From: Capitulum mitella
Taxonomy: Eukaryota > Arthropoda > Thecostraca > Pollicipedomorpha > Pollicipedidae
Assembly (NCBI GenBank): GCA_030062745.1
Contig: CP099848.1
Span: forward strand, 15,921,081-15,985,080
Length of the DNA stretch: 64,000 bases
Direction: 5' to 3'
The notes beneath the pieces were generated by a model. The model was given only the letters and a program-made list of their open reading frames with translations, did not search any database and had not been told where the DNA came from. Below, in pieces: positions 1-32,870 of this stretch. The position numbers and the translations under genes were made by a program. How positions within the stretch are numbered: position 1 is the first letter of the stretch; each line of letters starts with the position of its first letter.

Positions 1-19872
<19,872 letters not shown>

Positions 19873-19984
19873 GCTCGCTGTCACTCGTGTATTGGTCCCA
19901 AACCGTGGGCTTCGGTCTCACCCGCCTCAGCTCGTCCCAGCCGCACTGACGTCGGCCGAAGCGTTCTGCCGTCACCGCGCCACC

Positions 19985-20194
19985 CTAGTCCCAGCGCCTT
20001 CTGGAGCGCAGCAGCACGCGCTGGCTGGCCACGCGCACGATGGCCGGAGTCACGGCGCTGGTGCGGCTCGCCTGCGCGATGAAGCGAACCTCGCGCATCA
20101 GCGCCACACGGTGCGCGCGCAGGCAGAGGCTGATGAGCTGCCGATGCTGTGAGGACATGGTCAGATGAACCGGCTTCCAGCCTGAATGCTCCAT
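19985..20194 (-). CDS. 69-codon coding-like ORF just upstream of ABCC10 (uORF or separate small protein)
   Basis: ATG in a near-optimal Kozak context (GGCACCATGG), stop TAG at 19,985-19,987, ending 112 bases before the ABCC10 ATG on the same strand. A possible splice acceptor (TGTTGCAG) lies about 20 bases upstream, and an in-frame TGA sits between it and the ATG, so the ORF is self-contained. Codon third positions are almost all G/C, like ABCC10 itself. The product would be basic and arginine-rich, with a C-terminus RSRRRWD and no clear membrane span. A second ATG at 20,158 would give 57 residues. I do not recognise the protein. It could be a regulatory uORF, a bicistronic small protein, or the last exon of an unrelated gene. 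Confidence 0.35.
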   Translation of the reverse strand: MEHSGWKPVHLTMSSQHRQLISLCLRAHRVALMREVRFIAQASRTSAVTPAIVRVASQRVLLRSRRRWD

Positions 20195-20214
20195 GGTGCC
20201 ACCTCACAGAACAC

Positions 20215-23200
20215 CTGCAACAGATGTGCTGCTGATGTCACAAGTCCTAGGTGACTCCACAATTAACCCTCAACCTGCTGCACTTGAAAGCATCAACCAA
20301 GGGTCACACACCAAAAAAGGCCAAGTGCTGCCACAGCCATCAATATTTTGGTGAAATTTCATCACACATTATGCACAGCTGGTGAATATGTGACAGCAAA
20401 ACATAGGAAAGACAAGCACATGCCAAAATAAAAAATGGCACATGGCCAATACAAAGAAAATCTAACTCAAAACATCCACCAAACAATTTGCAAGGGCAAG
20501 TTTGGGGCCAGTATGCAATGGTATGCAGAATCTGTTGCACAGGCCTTCAACTTCACACAGTTACACTGCCAACACAAACATGCAGTGATCAGCATGGCCT
20601 TGTATCAGGCTGCTGCCAACTGACTTGCCAGCCCAACATCATGGCTCAAAGTGCACTAGTAAATATGTTGTATATGTTCCATTCCAATCAGAAATAAATA
20701 ACATACTGGGGAATGTCTGCAGGAACTTACTGAATACCAAAGAGACCTGAGGAGTTACAAATGTGAGATTGAAAGCAATAGTATTAGGAATGGGTTCATT
20801 CATTTATTTATTTGAACAGTAGCCTGCAAGTCATGATACAATCAGCCTATTTTTTGAATGTATACAAACCGAAATTGGCACTACCTGGCTCACTCAGACT
20901 CAAGGACATCCTGAGCAATGAGGTGGGGTGTTTTTAGCATTCCCTGAGGTCAGCTGATGGAGAGCTGAAAGGGCCCCATTGAACCAATATTCTGCAAACA
21001 CCCTTCTCCAGTTGCACAGATACCTACTGAAACTCTAAGCAAACAATACATGATAGTGCTTGGGAGGGCACTTAGGTAAAACTAAAAATGTCATCTAGCA
21101 TATTAAATAAGATACTAATATTAAACCCCACATTTACCCTCCCTAAAGCCATCTGGGTCCCTAACAAAGCAACTGGGTTGATCAATGTCAGCCCTTCAGT
21201 GCTTTCAGTTTAATATTGAGACACAACTGAGAGCACATTCTGTGCTCCCAATTATGCCGGTGTATTTAAGCAACTTTTGTGCCCTCAAACATTGATAAAT
21301 ACACCAATCTGGAACCATCTAGAAAATATGAGCACCAGCCTGCAAACCAAGTCTTATAGGTTGATGAGAATTTGGGGTAGTCCCAATTCTGCCCAAAATA
21401 AAGACAATCTGCTGCACTTAGGGGCAGAATGTATGAACCTAACCCTAGCACTAAAAAGTGGTTTTTCACCCACTTTAGGCAACTTTATTTTGCAAATTAC
21501 AAAAAAGTCACTAAATTTAATCATGGGTTTTGTTGTAAAAATGAGCTCTTTATGAATCATTTGGAAATAATGATGCATAGTTGTGCTATTGCTGCTCATC
21601 AAATATTTCTAGACAAACATGATGAAGATAATGAGAGACCCAGTTCAACCTCTAGTGATATCTGAGCTGGAGAGGTATATCTTGCCCCAAATGTTGGCTA
21701 AGCTGTCCAAGTTTTGGTGGTCCCAAAATTTTGAAAACTGTCCCTAACCTAGCTCCCTGCCTCAACTCTACTCCAGTGTGATCCCATTGGGCCTATCATG
21801 TTTTGCAGACTGGAATGAATCAATGATAGCATATGTTTCCAGGCTGCAATGTTTCTTTGAGCAATGAAATGCTTTAAGTTGGGGGAGACCATTCCAAGAT
21901 CCAATACCCATACAAATTCACAAGCCTAATGCAGAAAATGTGAGGAAGCAAATGACCCTGTCTTTACATACTAACATGGAGAATGGGCACAATACACTTT
22001 TTAGCATTTCATGACTTTTTCACCTGCATCCCACTCCTGTTAATGACACACAATGTCCCCATAATGGACAAACTTATACATTCTCATTCATTTCCAAGAA
22101 GCAACCCAAATGCCCAAATATAACAAAAGCACTACCTTTTTTTGTTCCAAACACTGCTACAGACCAGCAAATAATAATCTCAGACTTCTAGCATGCATTT
22201 CATTAAGTTGCATTGACCTTTGCACCTACACAATCACCCAAATACATCTGAAAACTTCAGATATTGCCAGCCCTTGCAATATGCAACAGGCAAATGCACG
22301 CCACGTCATAGTGCCCAAGCCCCACTTTGGGTAGTGCCGTGCTGCTTTTCACACAACCAAAATACCAAACATCCAAAACAACCTGTGTGCTGTTTTCTGA
22401 CAGCTGCACAGCAAAAAAGCCAATTTAGAGAATGGCAGGCACTGAATGATAACTGGGGGAATCAACAAGGTACTGACCCCACTTCCAACACTATAATCTT
22501 AAGTTTTGATAAAATTTAGTTCCAGGGGTAATCATAGGCTATAGATTGCAGCTTTACAACTTTCAAATCAATCTGACAAGGTGTTTTCTTGTGAAAACAC
22601 ACTTTCATTTTTTTAATGTCTTTTCACAAAAACTTATTGCAGACTTTTGTTCATAACAGCAGCCATTGGTCTCATGTCTGAGTACCTGGTGACATTTTAA
22701 CCAAAATGAACTAGTGCAGCTTTGGCTATCCTGAATTTTAAACATACAGGTACCAAAAATTTTGACCCTCAATGCATTTTTAAGGTCAAATAGGAAGAAA
22801 AATGTTGCACTGGATACATAGTGCCATCCACATTAATACTTTTTGACTCAACCCATATGTGATCTTGAACTCATTTATGGTGCAGTGCAACTTGCTGTAG
22901 ATGTATTTGCAGTTGAATATTAACATATTCAATAAATACATAAATATAATATAATATAATAATATAATATAATAAATGCAGTTGAATATTTGCAACTGCA
23001 CAGGTGGAAATCAGAACTGCTGTGCTTGTTGTCTGCAAATGATTTGTGAAGGTCAAAGGGGGCAAGTTGGGTATTTCTCAGTGATTGTTTTGATGATCAG
23101 TGGTAAGATGCATTTGTGAAGAAATAGGACAGTTTGTAATATTGGTGCCATCTGTCCCTGCCTGTTTCTCCTTCCTGATCAGTTTCTTTGTAGTCCCTTT

Positions 23201-23370
23201 GTGCTTCAGTCTGTGCCTGTCTGCAAGGAAGTCTTGTGCCATCTACCCTTCTGCATGTCTGCTTTTTCACTATTTTTGTCTCTCTGTCTATGTTTGTATG
23301 TGCCTGCATCTCTCTGTCTGCCTGTCTGTCTGTTGGGCTGAGCAGGCCTCCCACTTCTCATAATTTTAAA
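20215..23370. other. CpG-depleted block, no gene seen
   Basis: AT-rich DNA with almost no CG dinucleotides. From 21,260 to 22,298 there is none at all, while TG and CA are common. Short ORFs here show no family motifs. A (TAATA)n stretch lies at 22,944-22,975. Depletion with TG/CA excess is the mark of long-term CpG methylation. Confidence 0.7.
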
Positions 23371-24320
23371 ATCCCACGTAGTTCCCAAGCCACTTTGGTA
23401 CCAAAAGTTGTGCAGTTACAAAAATAGGTCTAACACAGGCTTTTCGTGCCTCAATAACGCCACAGCTTCCACAAAATAACCTCCTGACATGGTCCAGTCA
23501 CTTCAACAGCCTTGGTCCAGTCACCCAGTCGCCCACGGTCTCCACAATTAGCACGACAGCGAAGCACGGAGCATCTCCGCGAGACGGATCCACTGCAACT
23601 GACAACTGTTGGCAGCAGTGGTGGAAACCTCGTTTTTGTTCCTGGTGTCGGAGTACAAATTCTTTTTTGGAATACAAACTGTCATGCGTTTAAGTGAGAA
23701 ACATGGACTACCTAGCTGTTTTGCAAGCATATGTGACCAGCAGGGGCGGTTCCAGCGGCTCCGTTTTTGGGGGTGGGGCAAACCAGTTTCCTGGGTCACA
23801 TAGTAGGTCAGCTGAGTCGTTCACGGGGGGAAGACGGTTTGGCCGTGGGTTCGAAATGTACTTTAGTGGTTAACTATCAACCGGGCTGGGCAACTTCGAT
23901 CTCTGGTTGAGTAGGAATACCCATGTCTTTTGGGGAAAGGTGCAAATGACCATTTTGGAGCACAACATTTTTCTTGGAGTAGAAATTTTCTGATGCTCCT
24001 TGACACCAGAAAACGGCAATTTTTCCAACACTGGTCGGCAGTTCGCAAAGGTTTCGTGAAGTATGACGTCACTGGAAGACTCACTTAAATGCAGCAATCT
24101 CGAAGCTCGAAATAAGGAATCCGACGACACTGAAACAGAACAGGTCGAGGTGGACTGCGACCGACAAAGGACAGACGAGTGCCTGGGAGAGAACAGGGAC
24201 AGAGAAGGGAAATCGGGATTGTACAGAGGTATGGAATCGGACGTGGATGGGGTAGGGAGAGAGACCAGGACTCTAAAGGGACGTACATTGAAGGGCATTC
24301 CAGCGGGACAGTGAAAAGAT
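23335..24320. mobile_element. Single, interrupted copy of the foldback-arm family
   Basis: 23,335-23,600 and 24,005-24,320 match consecutive parts of the arm found at 37.7-38.7 kb (for example CTCCCACTTCTCATAA and TATGACGTCACTG). The middle (about 23,610-24,000) contains another dispersed repeat with the motif GGTTCCAGCGGCTCCG. Confidence 0.6.
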
Positions 24321-24342
24321 GTTGGGACAGCAAAGAGGCATA

Positions 24343-24540
24343 TGGCGATTCCGCATGAATACGGAATAGTGACCATATATATGTTGCAAAAGCAAACATA
24401 AGTTTTTCTCTGCGTTAAATATGATGTAAATTACATAAAATTACTGCTTTTCCCCATACATTTCGTCATATGCCAGTGGCATATGACAAAATTTGACATT
24501 TGGTCCCCCTCCCCGAGAAAAATCCTGGCTACGTGCCTGG
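24343..24540. repeat. Dispersed repeat, copy 1
   Basis: Matches 48,525-48,732 in the same orientation, sharing for instance TTGACATTTGG and AAAATCCTGGCTACGT. Non-coding. Confidence 0.6.
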
Positions 24541-24709
24541 TCACAGGTCAGATCAAACCCTCAGTCACCGTTTTCTCCGGAGTTGCCTAATTGCAATGAA
24601 AAGCAGACCGAGTCTGATGTTGGCATAACAGTACGTCTCTGGCAGCTTGGTCTCATTCTAAGTGACGCTTGATGCAAGCTCATCAAAGGTCAAGGCCACA
24701 GACCGGGTA

Positions 24710-27273
24710 AAATTTGACGCCCGTGATAACGGGTCATGTAACAGATGGCTGGCTCATTTGATACGGAGATTTAGAAAAAAACGCTTTGAAACAGCTTTGA
24801 ACACGAAAAAAAACTCGGAATGTTCCCGATTATAGTGTCCGTGCAATATTGGAACATTTTATAACTTCAAACCGGAGAATCGCGAGCATTCTGATGACCT
24901 CGTTCTGTCGCCTCTGGACAACTGAATAGATCAGTTTGTCACATTGACACTGACCCCATGGGCGTTGATTGGAAAGAATTGACCCAAAAGACCTCTCGCC
25001 CTCCCCCCCCACCTGAAGAGGAGTTCACGTACCCTTGGGCGTGCCGTACGTTCGGTCCCTGTTCCTTACTGAATTTCGTTCCTCAGTGGTCGATGTTTTT
25101 CACCACACGTGATGTACGTCAAAAAACACCAACGCGCTGAAAATTGTTGCAGTTATCCCCGAATATAGTACTCGATCTCGGCTCACTCGTCGCAGCCGAG
25201 TTGCCGCGGCTGTCGACCGACGTATGATTTCGTCCCCCCCCCACTGAAATTTCGTAAAATTACCGTCTGATCTCGGTTTCGATCGCGACGATTCCTTGGG
25301 GTCTGTTCTACACATGGTCTACAACCAGTTGCAGCAGGCTGCGGGGTGTTTGTAATTATGGATACGTGTCCCATGAATGTTGATGTTACCTTTTGCAACG
25401 TTTTTTTTACGTATGTTTACCCTACTCCTGGCAGTGGTTGAATCAGCCCACGGATTTTTCCTTGTCAGTTCCAGAATTTTTTAGTCTGCTTTACGAAACG
25501 TAGTCACTCTTGCGCCCTATTTTTTCTAAAATGCTGTGCCAGAATTTCATAATTCTATTTTAAATAGGGGCGGAGCCAAGTCACGCTTTTGGGAGGCCCC
25601 TAGGGTCATTGTTTGCCCTGTTGAAAGTAAAGGAAAAATGGCTACCAAAAATAGACTTTTTGAGATGAAAAGTAAAGACATGGTTGTATAGGTAAACTAG
25701 AGGCAAACCGACGCATTACACGGTTGGTTTGGGGACAGAATTGAAGCTTTGTATCGCACGCAAACCCTCGCACCCGCTCAATACCAGCATTACCCCGATG
25801 AAACGACACCTGCGTTCCTCGTCATGCAGGTAGGAATAAATTGTACGCCTCCCGGCAAACGGAGGATCCCAAGTCCAACAAGTTGCACGCTTCTCACATG
25901 GGTAATGTCTTTCCAATGATGCCCTTAATTTTACTTGTCCTGGATGGCGTTTGTGACTTTGCAGCCCATCACCAAATTTGACGCCTGAAGCGTCAAGTTT
26001 CCAAACCAAGGGTCTGAAGGGCAAATGGGTATACCTCAGCATGCGCGTCCCGCATACACCAGGCTGGAGCTATTTGCATGAAAAACAGCCACCTGTATCA
26101 CATGTCACGTACCACGTGCTACTGCTTACCAATTTTCAGCATCCCAGCGGTAGCAGTTTCGCGGCGATAAAGGAGGGGTGTTAATCGCTTAGGCACCACG
26201 CGCTTCACGTGCAAGCTCCACCTCCGCTTCGGCCTGAATCCATCGCAGATGAATGCCCAGCTGCCCGTCCGCCTTTCCAAGCTGTCATCGCACCAAACTG
26301 CATAGTTTGCGTCCAGGCAATTACCCCGTAAGAAACACGGATGTAATGAAGGAGCACGCGCGGTGCACGTAAACCGTTGCACACTACCCATCATGTGGGG
26401 TACCGTTGGATAGCCCTGGTACTGGTCTATCTAACCACCAAATTCCAGCCGCCTAGGTAACTGCTGCAATTCTCGGAGGTCCCGGAATCCCAGTCGGTAA
26501 TGCTGGCTTGTGGATCGCTACGTGGATCGCACGTGGGTGCAGACTACATAAGCACGCACCCACAGGTGGGGCCCATGTTGCAACCTAGTCTTGAGTCACC
26601 AGCACCCATTGTTTGTCCTGTACCCGTGATTAGCTGAATTCTGCAGAGGTCCGGCTCGCGCCACGTGGCACGTGCCACACACCACGAATCGCCCCGAAAC
26701 CTGCACCACAATCTATCCACTGAGAAGGCGCACCCGATGGTGCCATTTGTGTCGCGATTGGCTGGCGCGTTCGTGCGTTAGAGGCTTCGAAGCTTGAACA
26801 CACACACTGAAACACAAACACCTCGATCTGAACTTTTGCTTTCGAGCGACTGCCGTAAATGAAATCTCATTCGCTAAAAGTGCGCCAAGCATCGATCATT
26901 GAGGAAGGAAATTCAGTAAGGAACAGGGACCGAACGTACGACACGCCCAAGGGTACGGGGACTCCTCTTCAGTGGGGGGGGGGGGGCGAGAAATCTTTTG
27001 GGTCCATTCTTTCCAATCAACGCCCATGGCGTCAGTGTTAATGTGACAAACTGATCTATACAGTCGTCCAGAGGCGACGGAACGAGGTCATCAGAATGCT
27101 CGCGATTCTCCGGTTTGAAGTTACAAAATGTTCCAATATTGCACGGACACGATAATCGGGAACATTTCGAGTTTTTTCGTGTCGAAAGCTGTTTCAAAAC
27201 ATTTTTTCCAAATCTCCGCGTCAAATGAGCCAGCCATCTATTGCATGTCCCGTTATCACGGGCGTCAAATTTG
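24710..27273. mobile_element. Long inverted-repeat element, arms about 385 bp, loop about 1.8 kb
   Basis: The left arm 24,710-25,095 and right arm 26,890-27,273 are reverse complements with scattered mismatches. Outer ends share AAATTTGACGCCCGTGATAA; inner ends share the CTGAATTTC region. The loop (25,096-26,889) has no recognisable protein. A foldback-type element or the long terminal repeats of a decayed DNA transposon are both possible. Confidence 0.65.
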
Positions 27274-27298
27274 GGACTAGAGACAGACATGGCACAAA

Positions 27299-27354
27299 AA
27301 CATACATCCATACACATGTACATACAAATGTTCATACATACATACATATATTCA

Positions 27355-27385
<31 letters not shown>
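27299..27385. repeat. (ACAT)n tetranucleotide microsatellite
   Basis: CATACATACATA-type run immediately outside the right arm of the inverted-repeat element. Confidence 0.9.
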
Positions 27386-27389
27386 GTCA

Positions 27390-28550
27390 CAAGTACGAGT
27401 TAGTGACGATGACACCTGTAATGGCTTCTAGGAAGCCAGACAGCACTGCTTCTCCACTAAAGGCTGATTCTTCGTCAGGCTGCCGTCTATGCTGAAGATT
27501 GAGGCGTTCCTGCTGTTAAACTAAAGCACCATTCCGAAGACCTGGACCTGATTCTAATGCCCTCAGTGAGCCTGCGCTGGACTGTGTGTAGAGTGGCTCT
27601 CAATACCAAGCATGTGGCACTACGGTACTGACAAGAGTACAGCACTTCAAACAGACGTTACGGTAGCCCTGTGTTGTGAACATTATCAACAAGAGTGATA
27701 GTAATACCATTTAAACAATCTCTGTGTGCCCCTCGCCACTCGTTAACAGACGAATTCCATTGGGTACAGCGGTTAGTTACGAGTGGACCTTACACAGCTT
27801 TACCTCTAAGACAATCACATGAAAATCAATCAGCAAAAACACCATTATCTTATTATCGACGTCACAGCCATCCCCGTTGCAAATAGTATTTGCTACGTCA
27901 TTTGACTGCCATTTGTTCACGATTTTCAAGGGGTCTCATGGCATTTGCTTTTAGAGATATGCCCGGTTACAGCGCATTTTTATTGCATGTTCTCTTTGTT
28001 AATATTAGCTTTTGTCGTTACGAGGAAACGGTACAGAGGAACAATTCATTTCAACCGCACCGTGTTATCTACATATACCGAAATGCTGAAATATTCCGTA
28101 CGGTTATGAACGTGTAACGGTATCGATGTGCGGCAAAACGGCTTCATGACATCGGTTTTGGACGTCGCACTTATATCTTCACGACAATGCAAAATAAGTA
28201 TTGTGGTGTGAGGTATTGGCAGTCTAACTACGAAATGACAAAGTCCATACAACTTGACTGCGACGTCCCCACGACGTCCACAAAACGTTCATACCACGGC
28301 GTGGCGACGTCTGCACGACATCGAAAGTTTCGACTGCTACTGCATTTCAAGAAATATATTCGTTTTATAACAAACTGTTGTTTTTCGGCTTTAACTGCTA
28401 GGACAATTCATATACTGCACACGAAATCATGCATTTAAATCGGGATTTACCACTTGGTTTACGTTGGCATGAACACAGATGCGCTGTAGAACACAGATGA
28501 CATACGTCTGTCAACTTGTTCCAAGCAAGGAAAGAGCCAGTTGTACTGTG
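27390..28550. other. Intergenic, nothing recognised
   Basis: Mixed-composition DNA with only short random ORFs. I see no repeat, RNA gene or coding signal. Confidence 0.4.
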
Positions 28551-28554
28551 CACG

Positions 28555-29110
28555 TGAAGGTGATTGGCCTATGGCTTGCCGATCGTGCACTGCTCCTTTA
28601 CGCCCCAACGCGGGCTGAGGTTAAGGTGCCCGCCCCGCACTTCTGGCTCCCGGCCGAGCCAGCGCGTCCAACGTACCGGCCCAGACAGCAGCTGCTCAGT
28701 GACCAAAAACTCGGATGGCGTGCTGGCAGCGATGACGCAGCATGAGAGATTCAGTCCGCGCTGCGCTCTACTGCTAAAGCCACCCGCCCCAGACCCTCCC
28801 GGTAGTGCGGCGCGGGTCTCACTGCTGTGCGCATCCAGCCGGGCACAGCACCAGCTGCTGCTAGGCTGGTTGGTACGCGGCGCTGGTCCGTAGGCTGGAC
28901 ATCTCAAACTTCCCCGCTGCCATGGTGCTGGACCCGGAGGCAGAAACACAGCAGGTACCGCCTGTCGGAGCACTGAGTGCTGGCCCGACGGCGCGCTCTT
29001 TCCTCTCTCGAAGGAGTGACGAAAGGCTCGATGCAGGGGGTAGCAAAAACCTCAGCAGTAGATGGCGCAAGATGTCTCCGCCTCTGAAATAGGTGGCGGC
29101 GGCACAAAAA
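28555..29110. promoter_or_regulatory. CpG-rich island upstream of the THAP9-like element
   Basis: GC- and CpG-rich stretch in otherwise AT-rich DNA, ending about 300 bases before the first THAP exon. On the minus strand it contains a strong Kozak ATG (CACCATGG at 28,923) followed by only about 20 codons. It may be a promoter for the plus-strand element or an unrelated first exon. Confidence 0.3.
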
Positions 29111-30744
29111 AATAGTTTATTGGCCCCTCTCAGAAGTCGCTCCAACCTCACGAATATCCCTATTGGTGCGGTTTGTCTTGCCATAAAGGTTCTTACAGAG
29201 CCTTGCGCCGTGGAAAACGTCTCAGGTGAATCGAAATGAAATGGTCATAGTTCAAAGCCAATTCTAGCCAAAGTTATTTCATCTTTTGGACACCACTTTT
29301 TTGACAAGAATTCTGAAGTTTTGCTGGATTTTTCCTGAACTAGTTTGAGGTCAGTAAGTTCCACTTCTCATAAGTTGCAGTTTTAACTTAGGATGTTACA
29401 ATTTCAGAGATACGCCATATTGTGCAGTGCCTGCTTGCAAGTCTGGTTCAGGTAACGGTAACACTAGGTCACATTTCGCCCATCTCCATTGTTTTCCGAA
29501 AGATAGAAATCACGCAGAACTCTGGTGGGTCACGATTAAAAGGGAAGGCCATCTGAATGATGTTAAGCACCCTCGTGTGGGCTCAAATCGTTTTAAGGAA
29601 AGCGACTTTTTAAGAGACCTCAAGTTTGAACTAACAAATCCGGGGTTCCTGCTGCTCACCGGCTCCTTAGACCAACTGCCGTGCCTGTCCTCAACATCCC
29701 TTCCAGCCATCCAGGAAGGTATGCATCCCACTCCTTATCACAAATTACCAACTCCTCATTTCATACTTAGCTCGGTTATTGTTATACATTACTTCCTTTC
29801 TGTCTAGGTGTAGACTGCATGACACCTGGCGATTGATACTCAAAATTTCTGAGTCATTACACCATGTGTTTTAAAATAATTATGACTCCAAAACTGTTAT
29901 AAATTAAAGCACCTTTTCAAGATAAAATGGTCACTCTGATCGAGGCTAAATTTCAAGTGGATTAGCAAGGAACTGAATAACTATTAACCCTCAGACAACC
30001 CAACATAAGGTAAGGAGCAGCTGCCAAGAAGGCTGAACAGCATATGGTAGAGGCAGCCTGCCAGGATCACGTGGAAGAGAGAATTGAGACTACAGTGTCT
30101 TCTGCTGATGTGAGGTGTGTACAAATAAAATGGAATGGTGATAAATGTGTAACTGTTATTGTTGTGTTACAATATATGAATATTCATCAACACAGTATGC
30201 ATTAGAAACCCAGGCCTTGGCTTAGGATTTTTTACAAGGCTGCCTCCACTACCACAATGGGAACAAATCTGTACCAAGCATCCCTCCCCCAGTGATGCTT
30301 CAGAAATAAGCAGGTTAACTTGATGGGGGGGGGGAGGACACTGGGCCATGACTGGGAGATGGCCTTCCCACAGAAATATTTCAAATGCATTGTGTTTTCA
30401 TTATGATCAAGTGCCATGTCATGTGTATATGATGTGATGATTGTCTCACTTTTGGGCATTTCAGTTCAAAATGTGAAAACTGTATCACACTGCAAGCAAA
30501 AGTAGATGCCCTAAACAGGCAAGTGACTCAGCTGCAGCAGCAATTACAAGACATATAGGTGGCAAATGCTCCTACTGAAGCAGTGAAGCATGACATGCTC
30601 ACAGCACAGCAGGTTTGTTGTAGCTTTTTTTGGAAGTACACTGATGGAAGAAAAACTAGCAGCTACACAGCGGTGTCAAATTGTCAATCAGTACAGAATA
30701 GAACATAATGTGATCTATGTATAAATTCTTCCATTTTCTAGCCC

Positions 30745-30885
30745 TAGATATACCTGTATACATGGGGATCCATTGGTCAAAATAAAGCTCACCAAATCCA
30801 TTGAGAAACCCATATTTGGGGAGGTTCGGTTGTCAGGTCCTTGGATCGCCCCCCTCCTGCCAATTACTTACAAAAATTGATACCC
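30745..30885. mobile_element. Partial CpG-decayed copy of the mariner-MITE right half
   Basis: Shares AAATAAAG..CCAAATCC.TTGAGAAACCCA and the end TTGATACCCCT with 51,100-51,225 and 55,500-55,610. Lies in an intron of the THAP9-like remnant. Confidence 0.5.
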
Positions 30886-32830
30886 CTGTGGTTACATGGC
30901 GATATTTAGTATTTAGAAGACATTTTTTATTCCTAATATTGCAACCTGAAAATAAGCAGACCAAAATAAGGCAATATCAACCAGAACCCTCATAAACGAT
31001 TTACTACATTTGGTCTTGTTGCATCTGTGACATTACTTTGGGCAGCTGAGATGGCCTCGGCTATGCAAAGAAATGTCACAATCCCTTGCTAGAACTCGAC
31101 ATTTGGAACATGTCAAAGTGAAGCATATTTATTTTGTATGATGATACCAAACGTGACTTTGTGTGTGAAAACTGTCCCTGCCCTCCCCTAAATCCATTGT
31201 ATTGGCAACTGGCAAGAGACCTAACCCCTGGAATGCTGAAACTGTGCACAAGGCCCTGGACATCCGGGTCAGTAGCTCCAGGAGGAGCTACAACTGGATC
31301 CGTGAGACCTGTCTACCTCTGCCCAGCATCACTACTCTCCAAAGGTGACTGACAGACTTTGAGTTGCTGCCTAACTCTCCTGAAGTGCCAGAACGTGAGT
31401 CTGAAAAACAGGGTTGGCAGATTTCAGCCAATGCCTGCTTTAAACTGGCTTAAATTAATCAAAGCCACTGGTTGGCACAAAGTCGTGCAAGCCGGCTTTC
31501 TTCCGACCCTGCTAAAAAGCCGTGGCAGCTGCCTGCAGCTGCTTTCTAAATGCATGCAAGCAAAATATTACCAGTTTTCTCTTGTAACGATATGACTGGA
31601 AAGAGGGAGGGCTGAACTTACCCAAAAAATTATGCGACATCCCATGCACCATGTGCACTTTATAAAGCTTTGCCATCAATACCTAAGAATTTTGTCCCCG
31701 ATGCCAGCCATTGTGGCCCTAACCATCTTCTGCTTCCCCTCAGACCGGGCGAAGGCCCGACGCCGCTATCTCCACGAGTGTGAGATGTCACTGTGTATGA
31801 GTCGTCATCTGGTTATGTGTGTGTCGGAATCTAATACGCGCAGCATACGGACCGTGCGGACTGCAGGAATTGTTGATGGCAGTGTCGGATGGGCCATGTG
31901 TCGCCTGAGCGGTCGAACATTATCAGCATCGGTGCGAACTGTGAACGTTACGTTATTCATCATTGCACGAGGTACCTGACATAAGCGTGTAGCGCATAAC
32001 CTTTTGTTGAATGACATAATATACATTTGATGTTCCAGGTATGCTGCAGAAGCTGCTGGCCGACCTACCTGTGAGGGATCGTCACCACACGATGACGTTC
32101 GACGAAATGGACATCATGGGCATCGCATGTTACGACCATCAGCGTGACCATGTGCATGCTCTTGGGGCTCATCTCCACACGGTACTGAAATGGAATCAAC
32201 TTGACGCTTTTTGCAAAATATCCTGCATTGTATGGTGTGTTGTGATGTGTTGCTCATGTGCTGTCATTTGTAGTTATTCATTTGATTAATGGGACACAAC
32301 TGTTTTGGAACTAACGTGAATATTTCACACTCAAGCAATTTAATTCCATCCGCATTACAGAACACAAATCTGGATTGTATATGGTCACAAGCAAGCATTA
32401 CAGCACGTACGTTCTGACAATGAAACAAAAATCGCCATCGTTTTAATTTTGAATGCAATATACCCCTCAGGTCCTAGGACCTCACAAGCACCTGCAGCTG
32501 TTCCTTGCCTGTGGGCTGTTCGCGTCGTGAAGAATGCCCATACTCTCCACTTTGGACCAGCCTCCATCGAACGAGCAGCTGCCGGAGGCGATCCTGGCTG
32601 TCGAGGCGGTTGGTGGCCGTGTGGTCTAAGTCGTGAGCGACATGGGCGGAGGCAACATGGCCCTGTGACGGCGGCTGGGCATCGGCCACGACGCCGAGGT
32701 CTCCATCACCAACCCAGCTGACCCAGCAAGGTATTTTTGCAAACAAAAGCATATCGCTTTTGCACTTCCTCTTGCATCAAACTCTTAACCTGCAAATCCT
32801 TCAGCTGACTTATCCTAATTTCATCTAACA

Positions 32831-32870
32831 TTAACCTGGCCTAACCTAACTTAATCTAACTTAACCTTTT
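32831..32870. repeat. Degenerate telomere-like repeat
   Basis: CCTAACCTAACTTAATCTAA and flanks look like decayed (AACCT)n in an intron of the transposase remnant. Confidence 0.4.

Noticed and set aside
28569..28973. 134-codon minus-strand ORF
   Set aside because: In a GC-rich island where long frames arise by chance; no family motif, no convincing splice context.
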